From positions 28,644,001 through 28,708,000 of the forward strand of contig JBHGNT010000001.1 of NCBI GenBank assembly GCA_043228905.1: 64,000 bases of DNA, written 5' to 3'. This stretch comes from Azolla caroliniana (taxonomy: Eukaryota; Polypodiophyta). Of this stretch, positions 26,193 through 39,460 are shown piece after piece; position 1 is the stretch's first letter, and the number at the start of each line of letters is the position of its first letter. The notes beneath the pieces are model-generated. The model made no database searches. It worked only from the letters and a program-made list of their open reading frames with translations, and was not told the DNA's origin. The position numbers and the translations under genes were made by a program.

Positions 26193-27385
26193 CTGCAACG
26201 AAATCATGAATCCTCTTAATGCAAGAAATGAATATCTTCACTATTCTGACTGAATTTCATGCTTCATGCAGAAATTGAGATCAAGATTTACTGTGTCAAA
26301 GACGCATAACAATTTATGATGAACTCAAGAAAATCCAAAGGGATGGGAATGAAGGGATCAACGATAAAAGACCTAAATTTAAAGATTTTATGATGACGAA
26401 GGAATATAGGACAACCATTGCTAAAAAGTAATTGCTTACAAAGTCAAATGCACTATCCACGGGAATACTAATGAATACTTTGAATTCTAAAATGCAACAG
26501 GGATTTCTCTACTTGGGTATAAGAAAAGAAGGAATTCATACTAGGATATTGGGGATACGATGGACGGCTACATTAATCCATGTAGATCCCATCATTCTTT
26601 TCAAATCCAAACATCATTCCCCACAGGACCGTAATCTGAATGCATAACTGTGGAGACCATCTCAATCTGTAGATCAATGTAGTGCAAGAAAGCCAACCAG
26701 AACACGTCTCTGACAACCAATATAAAAGGAAGTCTCACAAACATTTCACGTATTGGAGGCTACATCTCTTACAAACAACCTGACCATCTGGAAGATCTGA
26801 AGGAAACCCCTGCAAAATAGCTGGCGGGGACATCAATGGCAACACTTCAGGAAATGTCATCATATATGGCAATCAAATCTCCATCAAATGAAGAAGTAAA
26901 CATCTACAGCAAGTAAGAGCAGACTGGTTCCACATCCAAACAGATTATGAGGATGATCAATTAGCTGTCAGTCCTGAGAAAAAAGGTAAGCTGATATAGA
27001 GCATCACAAACAACTGATGAAACCAGAGTAAAAAACTTCCAGTGGGCAGTAAGATGTCAATTTCACCTCTGATTTAAGATATACTTATGATTTTATATAA
27101 ATAAAGAAAAATATACTTAAAATTTTCACTTGTTATGATTCAATTTCAGATCAAGGAAGTGTGATTGGTCCTGAACAAAAAAATTCACAACTTTCCTTTG
27201 AAGATGGTTGTATGCCAACATATCCATGGATTGTAATCTCCCTTGCATTAGATGACAATTGGTACAACCCTGAAACACTAGAAATCCAATGCAGGGAAAA
27301 AAACCTATAAGTAACAATGTGCTTTCTAGAAAATCCCATGTTACATGTCACCTGAGAGAGCCATGGGCTGATCCGACTGCCCAGA

Positions 27386-29039
27386 TCCTTATTGTTACAT
27401 AGTGCTCCAACTAGGATGAGGACTTCCTCATTTTTACAAAGTTCTTCATCCTGAGTGAAACACCACATAGATCCAAAGAGGATCACATGTCCCATGAAGG
27501 CAATGTGTTTAGACAACAAGAGAGGGAGATTATTAAAGAGCAACATGTTCTTGTCAAAGGGGCTCATTTAGACATCTAGCTCAAGCTTCATATAGTAATG
27601 CATAATGTACTCATGAAAGGATCATATGCTCATGTAATAAAATTGTGAATTGAAGACAAGCATGCTAACCACTTAGGCATACATACTTTGGACAAAGCAC
27701 AAGCTTGACAAGTATACAACAAGCATGCAACGAGAAAGCTTTAATAACCCATGCACCATGCTAAAATATGAGCTCTTGCTTCGAGGAATGGTCATATTAT
27801 GATTAGAAGTAGTTTGTGTTCAAATATGAATATACATCTTAGAGAAGACCACACCTTCATGACAAGAAGCCCAAAGATCTAACAAAGCGCATGTGATCAC
27901 TCCAACACAAACCTTTAAGGAGATGGTCATTTCTTCATACGACAAGCACAATCAAAAGTAACTAGATGCTAACACATTCTCAAATAAAAACAAACGTGCA
28001 TAATAAGCTAACAATTTGTAATCCAACAATGAGCACCTATCACATTTACCCACTTAGGCAATTTGAATTATGGTGATCAGAATGCTATTATAATATAGAG
28101 TAATTGTAGCACAATTGTATGATTGAGTTCAAATGCTAATTCAAAATGGAAAATGGTTTCTTGAAGTATTTCTTGAGGAAAATGGGGTTCGGCCAAGGAT
28201 ATCCACTACATCCGAAACTCTTTGGTCTATGCATTGATAAACAAGAAGAAATAGTAAATGATGTTGCAAAATAAGAAGGTTTAGATGGCCCAAAACTCGT
28301 GCAAGAGTTGAATATTATACTCATAAAAGTTGATGATGTTGTGCTATTCTCATATACCACATATGCTATGCAAAAGTTTATTGCTGTATTGGAAAACATC
28401 ATGTCAAATCATTTGTAAGATAATTGTCAATATTGACAAAACAAAATAGTGGCAATAAATGCAATACAACCAAAAAACTAGCCCAGTCCTACATACAAGG
28501 GAGAACCAACTCAAGTGGTGCAAACTTCAAATATCTTGTTACTAATGTCCAATCGAGAAATAGCTCGAATGTATGCTACAAGTCTAGACTTTAATAAGGT
28601 TGGAGTAGTTACTATATGTTTAAGACCATTTGAAGCTATGGTACACCAAGTATTGCTTTATGGAATGAAAGTGTGGGATTGCTCCATCTCACTTAATCCA
28701 TTGAATGAAATGGACAAAATTAATTGGGAGTTAACTCCATAACATCCTATCGTGTCATGAAACCAATCGATAACGCAACTCATTTAGAGCAATAATGAAA
28801 GTGATCACAACAAACCAGATGAGCTCTAGTGATGAGACATTGGCCCCAAGAAAACCTTTCCAAAACCTAATTCATCAAAAATTAAACTCGACTTTCACAT
28901 TTTACATTATCTCGGGGGAAAAAAGGTGTGAATACAAATTTTAGGATTTGGGCCCATTTACTAACCAATCAGGCCGGTCAAGGAAAGTATCGTAGAACAT
29001 CCTTGTGCCAGGTACATTTAGCTGCAAAATCAACTCCAA
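27386..29039 (+). mobile_element. Family X repeat (LINE-derived), internally deleted copy
   Basis: It matches 46771-46933 plus 59325-62106, except that about 1.25 kb present at 60578-61826 is missing near 28760. Translated on + it holds a damaged LINE reverse transcriptase: QGYPL-HPKLFGLCIDKQEE, then DDVVLFSYTTYAMQ (the Asp-Asp region, first residues altered), then LLYGMKVWDCSISLNP of the thumb region. Several stops interrupt it. Its 3' end (caactccaaac) is sharp in both copies. It fills the junction between units A and B. Non-autonomous today. Confidence 0.75.
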
Positions 29040-29323
29040 ACTAATTATCGTAAAGCATGCCAAAATAACCGTGATGTTCTCCGTTTCACACATGCAACAA
29101 CATGGCAACGAGAACAGAAAGACGCGACGATCAAATCGGTCCCGCCCTAAGGATCAAGAGGCACTTAAGTTCGATCGGGGAGGCGGGTCCATGGACACCA
29201 CCGCTATCAGGAAACTTGCAAGCAACCAATGAGTTATATGTCTATATATGTACGTACATATAGACAGACAGATTAGATAGATAATATGTACATACATACA
29301 TATGATATACATACATACTATGT

Positions 29324-32300
29324 ATGCTTGAACCCAAGTGTGATGAAAATTGCCACTTTGCCTTCTTGGCTATGGTGATGATGGCCGTGCCCCTGCTCCT
29401 GCCCCCCTCCTCCTCACCATTAGCAGGGAAAGAGCTACCCCCAAGCTGCTTCTTTGGCATTCTCTCCCCATCCTTTCTCCATCGGAGCCCCCCCACTGCT
29501 CACATCAAGCTGCTCCCTTCCATGGCTGTCGTGGCTGCTGCACAGGTGGTGATGGTTGAACAGCACACTCCGCAAGAAGAACGAGGTGGAGGAGAAGAAG
29601 CAGCAGGAACATGGGGAGGAGCGGGTGCAGAGACGAAGTGGAAGAAGAAGATGATCCCTTATTCGAGAAGGCCCAGCCTTCAGTACTTCAGCGGACACGT
29701 GAAGAAACACCGGTATCTCCCACCGAGGAACCCTTCCCACCAGCTCGGGAACAGGCATGGTGGCGGTGGTGATCGAGAAGCTCATACCCAGCATTCACAG
29801 AATACCACCTCCATGACGAAGATAATCGAGAAGCTGCGTGGCATCATGGAGGTTAAAGAATTAGGTAAATCAGAGTCACATATAGAAGAGGAGGACAAAG
29901 CAGATGAAATGTCATTGCCTCACGAGCTGCATTCCGCAGGAGAGCTTTTTCTTCCCAAGCCTGATACTGATTTATTTTCTCTTGGAAGATTCTGGAGTGC
30001 ACCAAAAGATCAGGTCTTCCCATGGGAGCTTCATGACACCACAATGGAGAAGAAATTAGAAAAGGAAGAGAGAATCAAGAGGGTAAATGCACCCACCCTC
30101 GCTGACCTCATCATTCCTCCTCCTGAATTGAAACGGCTTCGTACTCTCGGTATCTCATTGCAAAATCCAGTGAAGGTCGGGCGGTTAGGGATCACAAGCA
30201 ATATCGCACATAGTATCATGCAAAGATGGCGCCATTCTGAGCTTGTCAAAGTAAAATGCCAAGGACCAGCCGCGGAGAATATGCTGAAAATACATAGAGA
30301 TTTAGAGGTGAGTTCTTCCTTTATATCCCGCTGCTTACAATGTCAACAGTCGGAGATGATGATTTTATGCTATGCATTCTATTATGCTTATATCCGACAA
30401 GTCCGATTCTTCATTTTTTTCTTTTTAAAACCAGAGGAGGACTGGAGGCTTGGTCGTTTGGAGATCTGGGAGTGTTGCAGTGGTTTATAGAGGCAGTGAT
30501 TTCGACATTGCAAGCAATGTCTCCACCAGCTTGGAAAGCAAGTTAGAGAATTTCATCACTCATGGAAAACCATTCGAGTTAACTCATGCAGGTGTGCATG
30601 AGGTCAGTGGAATTACAATTGATCCTCATTTGGAATCAACTGGTAAGCAGATGAAGAACATAACAGGAGTTAAGCAGGGTAATGATGCTGCCACGAATGA
30701 AGGCAATGTTTTTGTCATTGCACAGCGTCTCAGAATGTTAAATGTTCGACCAAATCCTTTTATTGAAATAGAACATGAAATGGAAATCGATGGTATCTTA
30801 GAAAGTGTGGGACCTCGGTACAAGGGATGGGAAGGCATGCCGCCAGCCCCAGTGGATGCAGACCTTCTTCCTTCTGAGATTCCCGATTACAGGCCTCCAC
30901 ACAGACTTCTTCCTTATGGGGTTGAACCGAAACTAACGAATTATGAGGAAACCAATCTTCGCAGGTTTATCAGACACATCGCCCCTCATTTTGCATTAGG
31001 TATTCCTTCTAAGAAACGCAACCTTTCAAGTACCTGAAGCTCTAATATTTCTGCACATGAGACATGCATTATTATTTACTAAGGGCATCATACCGCTGGT
31101 TTTGGCAATTCAACTTGTGCAGTGTTTATGTTTCTTGCCCAAAATTATTGACATGTGTTTGGATCATTCGAGAGAATTTCTACATATTTTGCAAGAAGCA
31201 AGTTATTTAATATCCTAAGACCCTTTAAAGTATAGGATGAAAATGAATTGATGTTTTAATTATGGCGCTACATGAACCAGAGAATATGAAGTTAAAAAAA
31301 TGATGTTTGTAATTTTGATAATGGATCCTCAAGATTATCATGTAAATGCTTATCATGTATAGTTGATGAATATGAAAACGTTTTGCCAGTTTATATTTTG
31401 TATTTTATAATATGAAAAATAATTTTGTTCTCCATGTAACTTGATGTTTGGCATTCTTGATTTAACCAATCTTTCCTGTATATTAATGAAGGTAGGAACA
31501 CCGGTCTTCAAGGTCTTGCTGCTGGTATACTGAAATTATGGGAAAAGAGTGAAGTTGTGAAGATTGGTTTGAAGAAAAATGTACGGAACATGAACAATGA
31601 AACAATGGCCGAAGAGCTAAAGGTCCAGCCATGCCATGCATTTATCACCTTTGAGGTTTTAAGAGTTTGAAGTTTTACTTTTGCTTATTTGAAGACGTTT
31701 TGCTCAATAAACAGCGACTCACAGGAGGGGATCTTCTGGCTCGAGACGAATATTTCATAACGCTCTATAGAGGAAATGACTTTCTACCTCAACAAGTGGC
31801 ATCTGCCCTAGCAGAAAGATCCATAATGTTGAGTTCGCAAAAGGTTCGAGAGGATGATGGAATTGAAATCCAGCCGAATAAGACTCCTACAATAGGAAAA
31901 CAGGGTCTAACAGAAAATATTGCTGGTATTGAAAGGAAGTCTGAGGAGTCGAGACATTTTCTATTGGCACAAAGCTTAGAAGCAAAGCTTGCTATAGTAA
32001 GTAACAGTCATGACTATATTATACTGTATGCTGAATTTGCATGTGCATGTTTTCCTTGATGCAATGGTACTGATACTTCATGCTTGAAACTGGTAGGCAA
32101 TCAGAAAGAAAGAAACAGCACAGCAAGCCTTGAAAAACCTGGAGGATATTTTCATGCCTGTTTATCAATCTGCTGAGAAAGAAACTATCACAAAAGAAGA
32201 AATGTATGTGCACAGAAAGCATGGTTTGGAGATGTCAGCATTTCTTCGTATAGGTGCGTTATGATCATGGCACCAAGTGTAATATACTTTACCTAGAAAT

Positions 32301-35289
32301 TTCTGTTTTCATGTGAAGCACATCGCAGGTAGACGTGGTGTTTTTGATGGTGTTATTGAGAATATGCACTCGCATTGGAAAAACAGGGAGCTTGTTAAGT
32401 TGATTGTGCAAGAGATGGATCAAGAACGATTACAGAGGATAGCCAGAATGCTAGAATATGCAAGTGGAGGGGTATTAATAGCTATAGTGGCTACATTAAA
32501 AGGCCAAGCCATAATAATGTATCGAGGTAAGGATTATGAGGGCTCATCATCTTCGCAGCCACACAATCTCCTTTCCAAGAAAGAGGCACTCAAAAGATCT
32601 GTGGAGATGAGGCGCTGTGTGGTATGGACTCAAACCGTTACTCGTAAATAGCATTCTTGCACTCTGTTTGACATTGTACGAAAAATATTGTTTGTTGGCA
32701 AATTATTTATATGTGATTGAGTTTTATTTGTGACTACGTGGATATTAGATTGATCTATCAGCTTTACCAATCATAGGTTGTTTTGGCATATGGTTCATCA
32801 GTATGAGAAATCTTCTGATAGAGAATGCTCTTGAATATCTAAGGGAAGACATTCCAATATTTAGAAAAGCAAGAAGTTGAGAATACAATCTGCAATAGAG
32901 AATGCACTTGAATGTCTAAGGGGAGACATTCCATTATTGAGATAAGCAAGAAGGATAGAATACAATGTGCAATCTCTTTAAATACCTGGGAGAGGTAAAA
33001 CATGAACATATCAGCCTGTGAATGCTGTCATAAGGTGATGCTGTTTGACATCAATGTTCTCTAAAGCGCTGCATTGGGCATTTTTCTCGATCATAGGCAA
33101 TGATATGATGTATCATCTGGTGCAGGCAATATCTTCTATATGATGATCTGCATTCCTCTAGTATATTGGGCGAGCCAAATGAAAATACTGGGCAAGCGAT
33201 ATCCCTCTATGAGGGGCTGGTTGTGTGTTAGAGCTAGCTACTAATGTAAGCATATGATAAGGATTTAATCGATAAATAGATAAGAAAGGAGAGAGAGAAA
33301 GAAGGGTGCCGATCCACCCAACCACCCCCGAGCGAAGGGATTGAGACGAACTCGAGCCTCGATCGGCGTCCTATACCACCGCTGTGGCATAGAGTTGTAC
33401 CTTGTGCTGGAGCGCTTGATACAAGGGTTGACCCACCACAATGACAGAGTCTCAATGTAGTCGATAAGGTATCAAATGAGGTTAGCTAGGCCTCATATTT
33501 ATAGCCAGACCAAAGGGCCCCAAGCAAGTTCACACTTGGCCTAATGGGTTGTCCCAATCCCAAGGATTAAAAGTAATCCTTTCCTTCTTTACACTCTCGT
33601 TTAACCCTCACACTTTATCCACGTGTATTGAATACTATGGTAAAACTTACCACGGGATATGGTCATGCCTGTAACATTATGCTTATTTGATGTACTTTGG
33701 CATGGCATTTTGAAGAAGTTGACAAGTCCTCAGCAGAGACTTTCTAAATCTACAGATCCTCATCACACAGTCGAAGATAGAGATAGATAGAGCAGAATAT
33801 TTTGTCTCTATTTCTTTTCCTATTTTTTCCTATCTACTTTTCTCACTTCTGCTGCACTGTCATTTCCTTATATTCCTCATCACACAGTCGAAGATAGAGA
33901 TAGATAGAGCAGAATATTTTGTCTCTATTTCTTTTCCTATTTTTTCCTATCTACTTTTCTCACTTCTGCTGCAATGTCATTTCCTTATATTTTAGACACA
34001 ACTGCATGCCGGAATGGACAATCACAATCTTAAATCTACACTTGCATTTATGACGTAATAATTTGAAGGTCGCAACAAATCATCTGTGAATGCATTTTTA
34101 ACAGGACCGATTTGCTAGTCTTGATACTGCGATTTCAGCGTGCTTAGTTTTTTCTTCCAGAAATCTATTTGCTTTGTTAGCTTATAACAAGTGGTTTATT
34201 GTCAACAATTTTGATGGATATTACTTGTTTTTCTTTAGAAACATGCTCTTATTTATACAGTCATTTGCTTCTTCCTGGTTGCAGTCATTATTGAAACACA
34301 TTCAAGCTTTGGAGAAGGAGATAAATAAACTGAAAGCTACTTTGGTAACCAGCTTTGCTGTGAGTACGCTGTTCATTCCTACATAATTCTTGTTGAACAT
34401 TCATTGTTTTAGTATCAAGTAGTTTGACATCCTGGGTTTTAAACAACTTTGTCTATATTTGTTTCTGTAACACATCCTTTAAGAATCTGGATTTCGATGT
34501 GATTTCATTTAGTTTAATACTCTTTTTCCTTCTCCTGGATACTCAGAGGACATTAATGGTTATTTATATGATGTTTCAGGAGCTGATTTTGGCTTCCATT
34601 AAAAATTAATTAAACTTTCTTCTCTCATTATAGGAAAAGCCAGGTGAATTGAAGTATGAAAAGACCGAAGATCAGATCAAGGCATTGAAACTACATTTAG
34701 GATCTGGATTCCGTGTTGGTAAGTAAATCAGACAGTTGTATATCCTAATAAAGTAAATCCTTATAAATTAAAACTGATAGTCCAGGCATATCCTGACAAA
34801 AGCATTCATTACATGCTTCCATATGATATGATCTATATCCAGTAAGGGTTCAAAGTAGTTAAGAAGAATATATATACCATTGCAAATTTTAGGTAAATGG
34901 TTGCACACATTACGAAGTGCTGTATAACCTCATTTGTGGTCTTTAGAAAAATGCTTTGGATCTCTGTGTTGTGCGTATACTTTGTTCTTCCTGATTTGTC
35001 TATCTTTCAGAGTTTCTCAAATTGCTATATTTATAATAGAATTAATAAAACCTTTTGCTCTTCTTAATTTTTGCCAGAGAATGTTGGCTGGGATTTGGTC
35101 GACAATAAGTCCTGTTATAGAAGCGACATGATTTGTTCTGGTATAGAGATGGCAGACAATGAAGATGACGAGGATAGTGAAACAGACGACGATGATGCTG
35201 AGAACTACTTTAGTCAGTTGTTAGATACTGAAGGTAAATCAACTTATCAAATTAGTGATGATGTAGAAGAAGTCCTTCATCAACAATGA
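29324..35289 (+). CDS. CFM3-like CRM-domain RNA splicing factor, organelle-targeted
   Basis: CRM-domain proteins bind group II introns and help them splice in plastids (some also in mitochondria). Nine exons join in phase: 29324-30307, 30435-30999, 31492-31622, 31715-31996, 32097-32253, 32329-32621, 34285-34344, 34634-34718, 35078-35289; about 922 residues. A Ser/Pro-rich N-terminus fits a transit peptide; an internal Met (MMAVPLL) is an alternative start. Three CRM domains: about 255-352 ([37 protein letters not shown]), 500-590 ([27 protein letters not shown]) and 700-800 ([29 protein letters not shown]). A coiled-coil stretch ([13 protein letters not shown]) and an acidic C-terminus follow. 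The exon 3 donor (AAG|gtccag) is weak; the exon 6 donor could lie 3 bp earlier. CFM3 is the best family fit. Confidence 0.87.
33226..33676 (+). mobile_element. Solo LTR in intron 6 of the CRM gene
   Basis: A 451-bp segment starting TGTTAG and ending GTAACA, with 5-bp inverted termini. It is flanked by ttgtg (33221-33225) and ttatg (33677-33681), a target duplication with one mismatch. No internal retrotransposon region. GA-rich sequence lies just inside the left end. Orientation is not certain. Confidence 0.7.
33758..33991. repeat. Tandem duplication, 2 x 117 bp, intron 6 of the CRM gene
   Basis: Two virtually identical units start at 33758 and 33875 with cctcatcacacagtcgaag. Only one base difference is apparent (gctgcactgt versus gctgcaatgt), so the duplication is recent. 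Confidence 0.95.
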
Positions 35290-37346
35290 GTGGTGTGAAT
35301 TGATTGAAGTGAATGACATCAATCTCAGATGACAAATATGGTATTGGTGACGAGTGAGTGAAGGGTTCAGGCGATGGTTACTTTTGTGAATGTTGAAATT
35401 AAATTCATACTGGATGATATTTGACTCCTTTATTGCCTCGGGGGAGATGTAATATCAATGATTGTCAAGCAGGTATGTAACATAATCAATCACTGGAAAC
35501 CTGCCATACTGCAATTTATCTAGTTCTGGGAAGACAGATGATATGATTTACGTCACAACATTTGGAAGAGGGATTGAACTCATAGCTTGTAAGATATGTT
35601 ATTGGAATAATGTGTTACCGGGGAAAGAATTAGTGTTTGTGCATACTACCTCCTTTCCAGATCCCAGCTTGACTGCATCATTTGTACACGAAATAGTTTT
35701 CACATGTGTTACATCCTCAAAAACCTGAGCCTTGATAATATTCTAGTGGAACTATGCCAGTTTATTGTCGCTCCACAAGTATCTACACAAACTACTGAAG
35801 CATGGTATGTGAATTCAAGCTCCAACATGATTCCAATTATCCTAATTCACCAATATATTCCTCACAATGTAGTAAATTTAGTGAAATATGAATCCAGGTT
35901 AATAAAGGTACAGCTTCCTATCAGTGCAATCCCCAGAGAGAGGGAGAGTTACTTTTAACATCCTCAAGAGACCAATTGGGATCTATAAGATGGGCCTACC
36001 CAAAGAGAGGGAGAAGTTTTTTTTAACATCCTCAAGAGACCAATTGAGATCTATAAAATGGGCCTAGACATGAACAAGGACCCTTCAAGTTTACATGAAT
36101 GCAAAATGATGCATTACCCATCAAGGTGTGGGTGATATTATTATAAATTTGTTTAGCAAGGTCTTGCACAATATCTGTCAAACACCATATCTTCTGAAGT
36201 ATTTTGTCTGTGATCCATCCCTTGAACCATTCTGAATATTTAACACCCAGTTAAAGGAAAATAATCAATCTTTATTTTCTTATCTTTAATCCTCTGCAAA
36301 TACGTTTCATGTGCTTATTGGTAGTGAATGCATGCCCATTTTTTTGACATTTGCTGCATGTCTAGTTTATTATTATTATTATTTCTTTACATACACTGAT
36401 TGTCCATCAATTACATTTTTAGCTACATTAGGTCTGAGTCATGTTTGTTACCCAATAGGGTTGTGATATGAGGCAATGATATCTCCAAATTCAAGAGATG
36501 TAATCATATCAGCTTGCTCATTAATTTAATAAGAAGAGCCATGTTGTATTGCCGTTTTAGGGTTTAGGGTCTAGAAAACATAACGATTAAACTTATTTTC
36601 ATCCTCAAAATAGGTAGTTATGACAAGTTATTCATAACCAAGGGCAATTGCATCTTTAGTTCATACTGTAGATTGGAGAGAATGTGCCATTCAAACAAGC
36701 TAAGTCCTAAGTCCCACATGACCAAGGACAATTGCACTTTTTGTTCATCTGTGTAAATTGGAGAGGGTGTGCCTTTCAAACAAGTGAAGTTCTTGTGATG
36801 CTTGAGCAAGCACGCCCTTTGTCTGCTGAGGAATGCTAACATATTCTAGAAGTTAAGACATAACTACTCACTTCTTCAATATGCTATATACGAAGTATAA
36901 AGTTGCGATATGGTTCACCTACTTGTGGCCCCTGGCAGAGACCATAGAGACATAAACACTTGGCAGATTCTATGGTTTTTGTATGTAGACACAACACTAG
37001 CAACATAACAAAAAGATGTGTCAGTTAGGTTTGTGTCCTGACATAGATCTAAAGGCAGTGATACTATCTAGCACTTTAAAGCAATCAGGGAATTTTGAAT
37101 CCTGGTGCATGGATTCATAGGTCATGAATTACCACATTTTCAAATCCAATGATTAAAAAAAATAGAGAATTAAAAAATAAATTTGAATTAAATTACACTA
37201 AAAAAGAGAGTGGCGTTATAGGAAACATACTTCCATCATGAGAGAAGTTAATATCATATACAGACTCATCATGAAATTGCTTTATAATATCATCAAAAAC
37301 TTTCTGATTATATATGACCATGTGTGTATAGTGTATATGGTAAACA
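35290..37346. other. Intergenic region between convergent CRM and KXD1 genes
   Basis: No coding region. It contains a local direct repeat with cctcaagagaccaattg at about 35963 and 36030, spaced about 67 bp. Its left part is the source of the block inserted in the unit A pseudogene. Confidence 0.7.
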
Positions 37347-39460
37347 TCACAGTTTTAGTACAGGTGCCTCGAGATCTGGTCTTTCATCTGGCATTTCACT
37401 TCTGAAGTATATTTTCATGCGAAGGAAGTAAAATAAAAAACAAAAGATGAGACTGATATCCAACTTTAGAGAGAAATAAATTTGACTTTAACTTCAAGTG
37501 GGCATGAAAAACAAAAAGCACAATATACGTACTTGAAAGCATTTGGATATCGAGCACTGAGCCGAGATTTCAAACTTCTGAAAGAAAAGACGGACGAAAC
37601 TTAGCTCCCTGGTTACTGTCTTGATAATGTAAAGTCTAGCTTAAAAACAATGTATTGCCTGATGCGAGTGAAAATGTAGTCCAAATCCTCTTTCATTGAT
37701 TTCACAAGCTTTGTATTTTTTGAGAAATCATTTGCAACAGCAGCAAAGCTCCGTTCAGAAAAATCATTGAGATGTGACAGCACTGCATTGCTGTCCTGTA
37801 ATCTTCCAAGCCTGCAACGAAATCATGAATCCTCTTAATACAAGAAATGAATATCTTCACTATTCTGACTGAATTTCATGCTTCATGCAGAAATTGAGAT
37901 CGAGATTTACTGTGTCAAAGACTCATTACAATTTATGATGAACTCAAGAAAATCCAAAAGGATGGGAATGAAGGGATCAACGATAAAAGACCTAAATTTA
38001 AAGATTTTATGTGACAAAGGAATATAGGACAACCGTTGCTAAAAAGTAAATGCTTACAAAGTCAAATGCACTATCCATGGGAATGCTAATGAATAGATTG
38101 GATTCTAAAATGCAACAGGGATTTCTCTACTTGGGTATAAGAAAAGAAGGAATTCATACTACTTGGATATTGGGGATATGAGGGAGGGCTACATTAAGCC
38201 ATGTAGATCCCATCATTCCTTTCAAATCCAAACATCATTGCCCACAGGACAGTAATCTGAATGTATAACCGTGGAGACCATCTCACTCTGTAGATCAATG
38301 TAGTGCAAGAAAGCCAACCAGAACACGTCTGTGACAACCAATATAAAAGGAAGTCTCACAAACATTTCACGTATTGGAGACTACATCTCTTACAAACAAC
38401 CTGACCATCTGGAAGATCTGAAGGAAACCCCTGCAAAATAGCTGGCGGGGACATCAATGGCAACACTCCAGGAAATGTCATTGTATATGGCAATCAAATA
38501 TCCATCAAAGGAAGAAGTAAACATCTACAGGAAGTAAGAGCAGGTGGGTTCCACATCCTAACAGATTATGAGTATGATCAACTAACTGTCAGTCCTGAGA
38601 AAAAAGGTAAGCTGATATAGAGCATCACAAACAGCTGCTGAAACCAGAGTAAAAAACTTCCAGGGGGCAGTAAGATGTCAATTTCACCTCCGATTTAAGA
38701 TATACTAATGATTTTATATAAATAAAGAAAAATATACTTAAAACTTTCACTTGTTATGACTTAATTTCAGATCAAGGAAACGTGATTGGTCCTGAACAAA
38801 AAAATTCACAACTTTCCTGTGAAGATGGTTGTATGCCAACATATCCATGGATTGTAATCTCCCTTGCACTAGATGCCAATTGGTATAACGCTGCCCATGT
38901 TACATGTCAACGGAGAGCCATGGGCTGATCCGACTGCTCAGAATGCATGGTCAACAGCCTGACAAAGAAAAAAGGTAACCGCTTTGCACACAACTCATCA
39001 GAGAAGCGTGAACGAGGACACATGATTTGCATGTACTGGGAACAACAGGATGCACGAATTTCACAAGACGAACCAATCTGACCATGATAGGCTAATTAGT
39101 TGTTTCGGGTATATGATCATGATGGTCTCTGTCTCTCATATCTGTGGCAGTTTTCTTTCAGGTGTCCGTCAATAGGTTAGTAATTAGAGTTTTATTTAGT
39201 TCTACTTAGAACGACAGACAGACAGACAGACAGACACACACACACACAGAAGGAGAGGAGAAGGGACGCACTTACACAAGGAGCTGCAGCCGCCTGAGCT
39301 CTTCCACATCGGATTGGTGGAGGATATGTTCCAGCTCCTGCGCAGCTTGGTGAGATGCCGAAGCAATAATCGCCGCTTCATCTTTCGCCTTAGAGACGTC
39401 GTCTTCTGCCTTCCCCTTCCCCTTCCCCTGCTCCTCCTCCATCTCCATCTCCATCTCCAT
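37347..39460 (-). CDS. KxDL-motif protein (KXD1-like)
   Basis: KxDL proteins are small helical partners in BLOC-1/BORC-type complexes on endosomes and lysosomes; the plant role is little known. Four exons: 39460-39276, 37811-37659, 37577-37533, 37401-37347; 145 residues. The core LGRLQDSNAVLSHLNDFSER, then NTKLVKSMKEDLDYIFTRIR, carries the family motif (KEDL fits KxDL). SLKSRLSARYPNAFK and DERPDLEAP match the family C-terminus. The N-terminus is Met/Glu repeats encoded by a GAGATG microsatellite, then a Glu/Lys/Ala-rich helix. Intron 2 uses a GC donor (cag|gcaata), the only non-GT donor I needed here; phase supports it. Intact, and converges on the CRM gene. Confidence 0.87.

Larger units (their letters stand above)
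19899..27384. repeat. Segmental duplication, unit A (degenerate)
   Basis: Sequence from about 19899 is collinear with 29040 onward, and the match runs to about 27384, equivalent to 38938 in unit B. The left edge is marked by atcgtaaagcatgcc in both units and the right edge by gccatgggctgatccgactg. The units are in direct orientation and carry the CRM-protein gene and part of KXD1. Unit A has several large internal rearrangements. Family X sits between A and B. Confidence 0.9.
29040..38938. repeat. Segmental duplication, unit B (intact gene copies)
   Basis: Direct-orientation partner of unit A. It carries the intact CRM gene and the 3' three exons of the intact KXD1. KXD1 exon 1 and promoter lie just to the right and were not duplicated. 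Confidence 0.9.
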
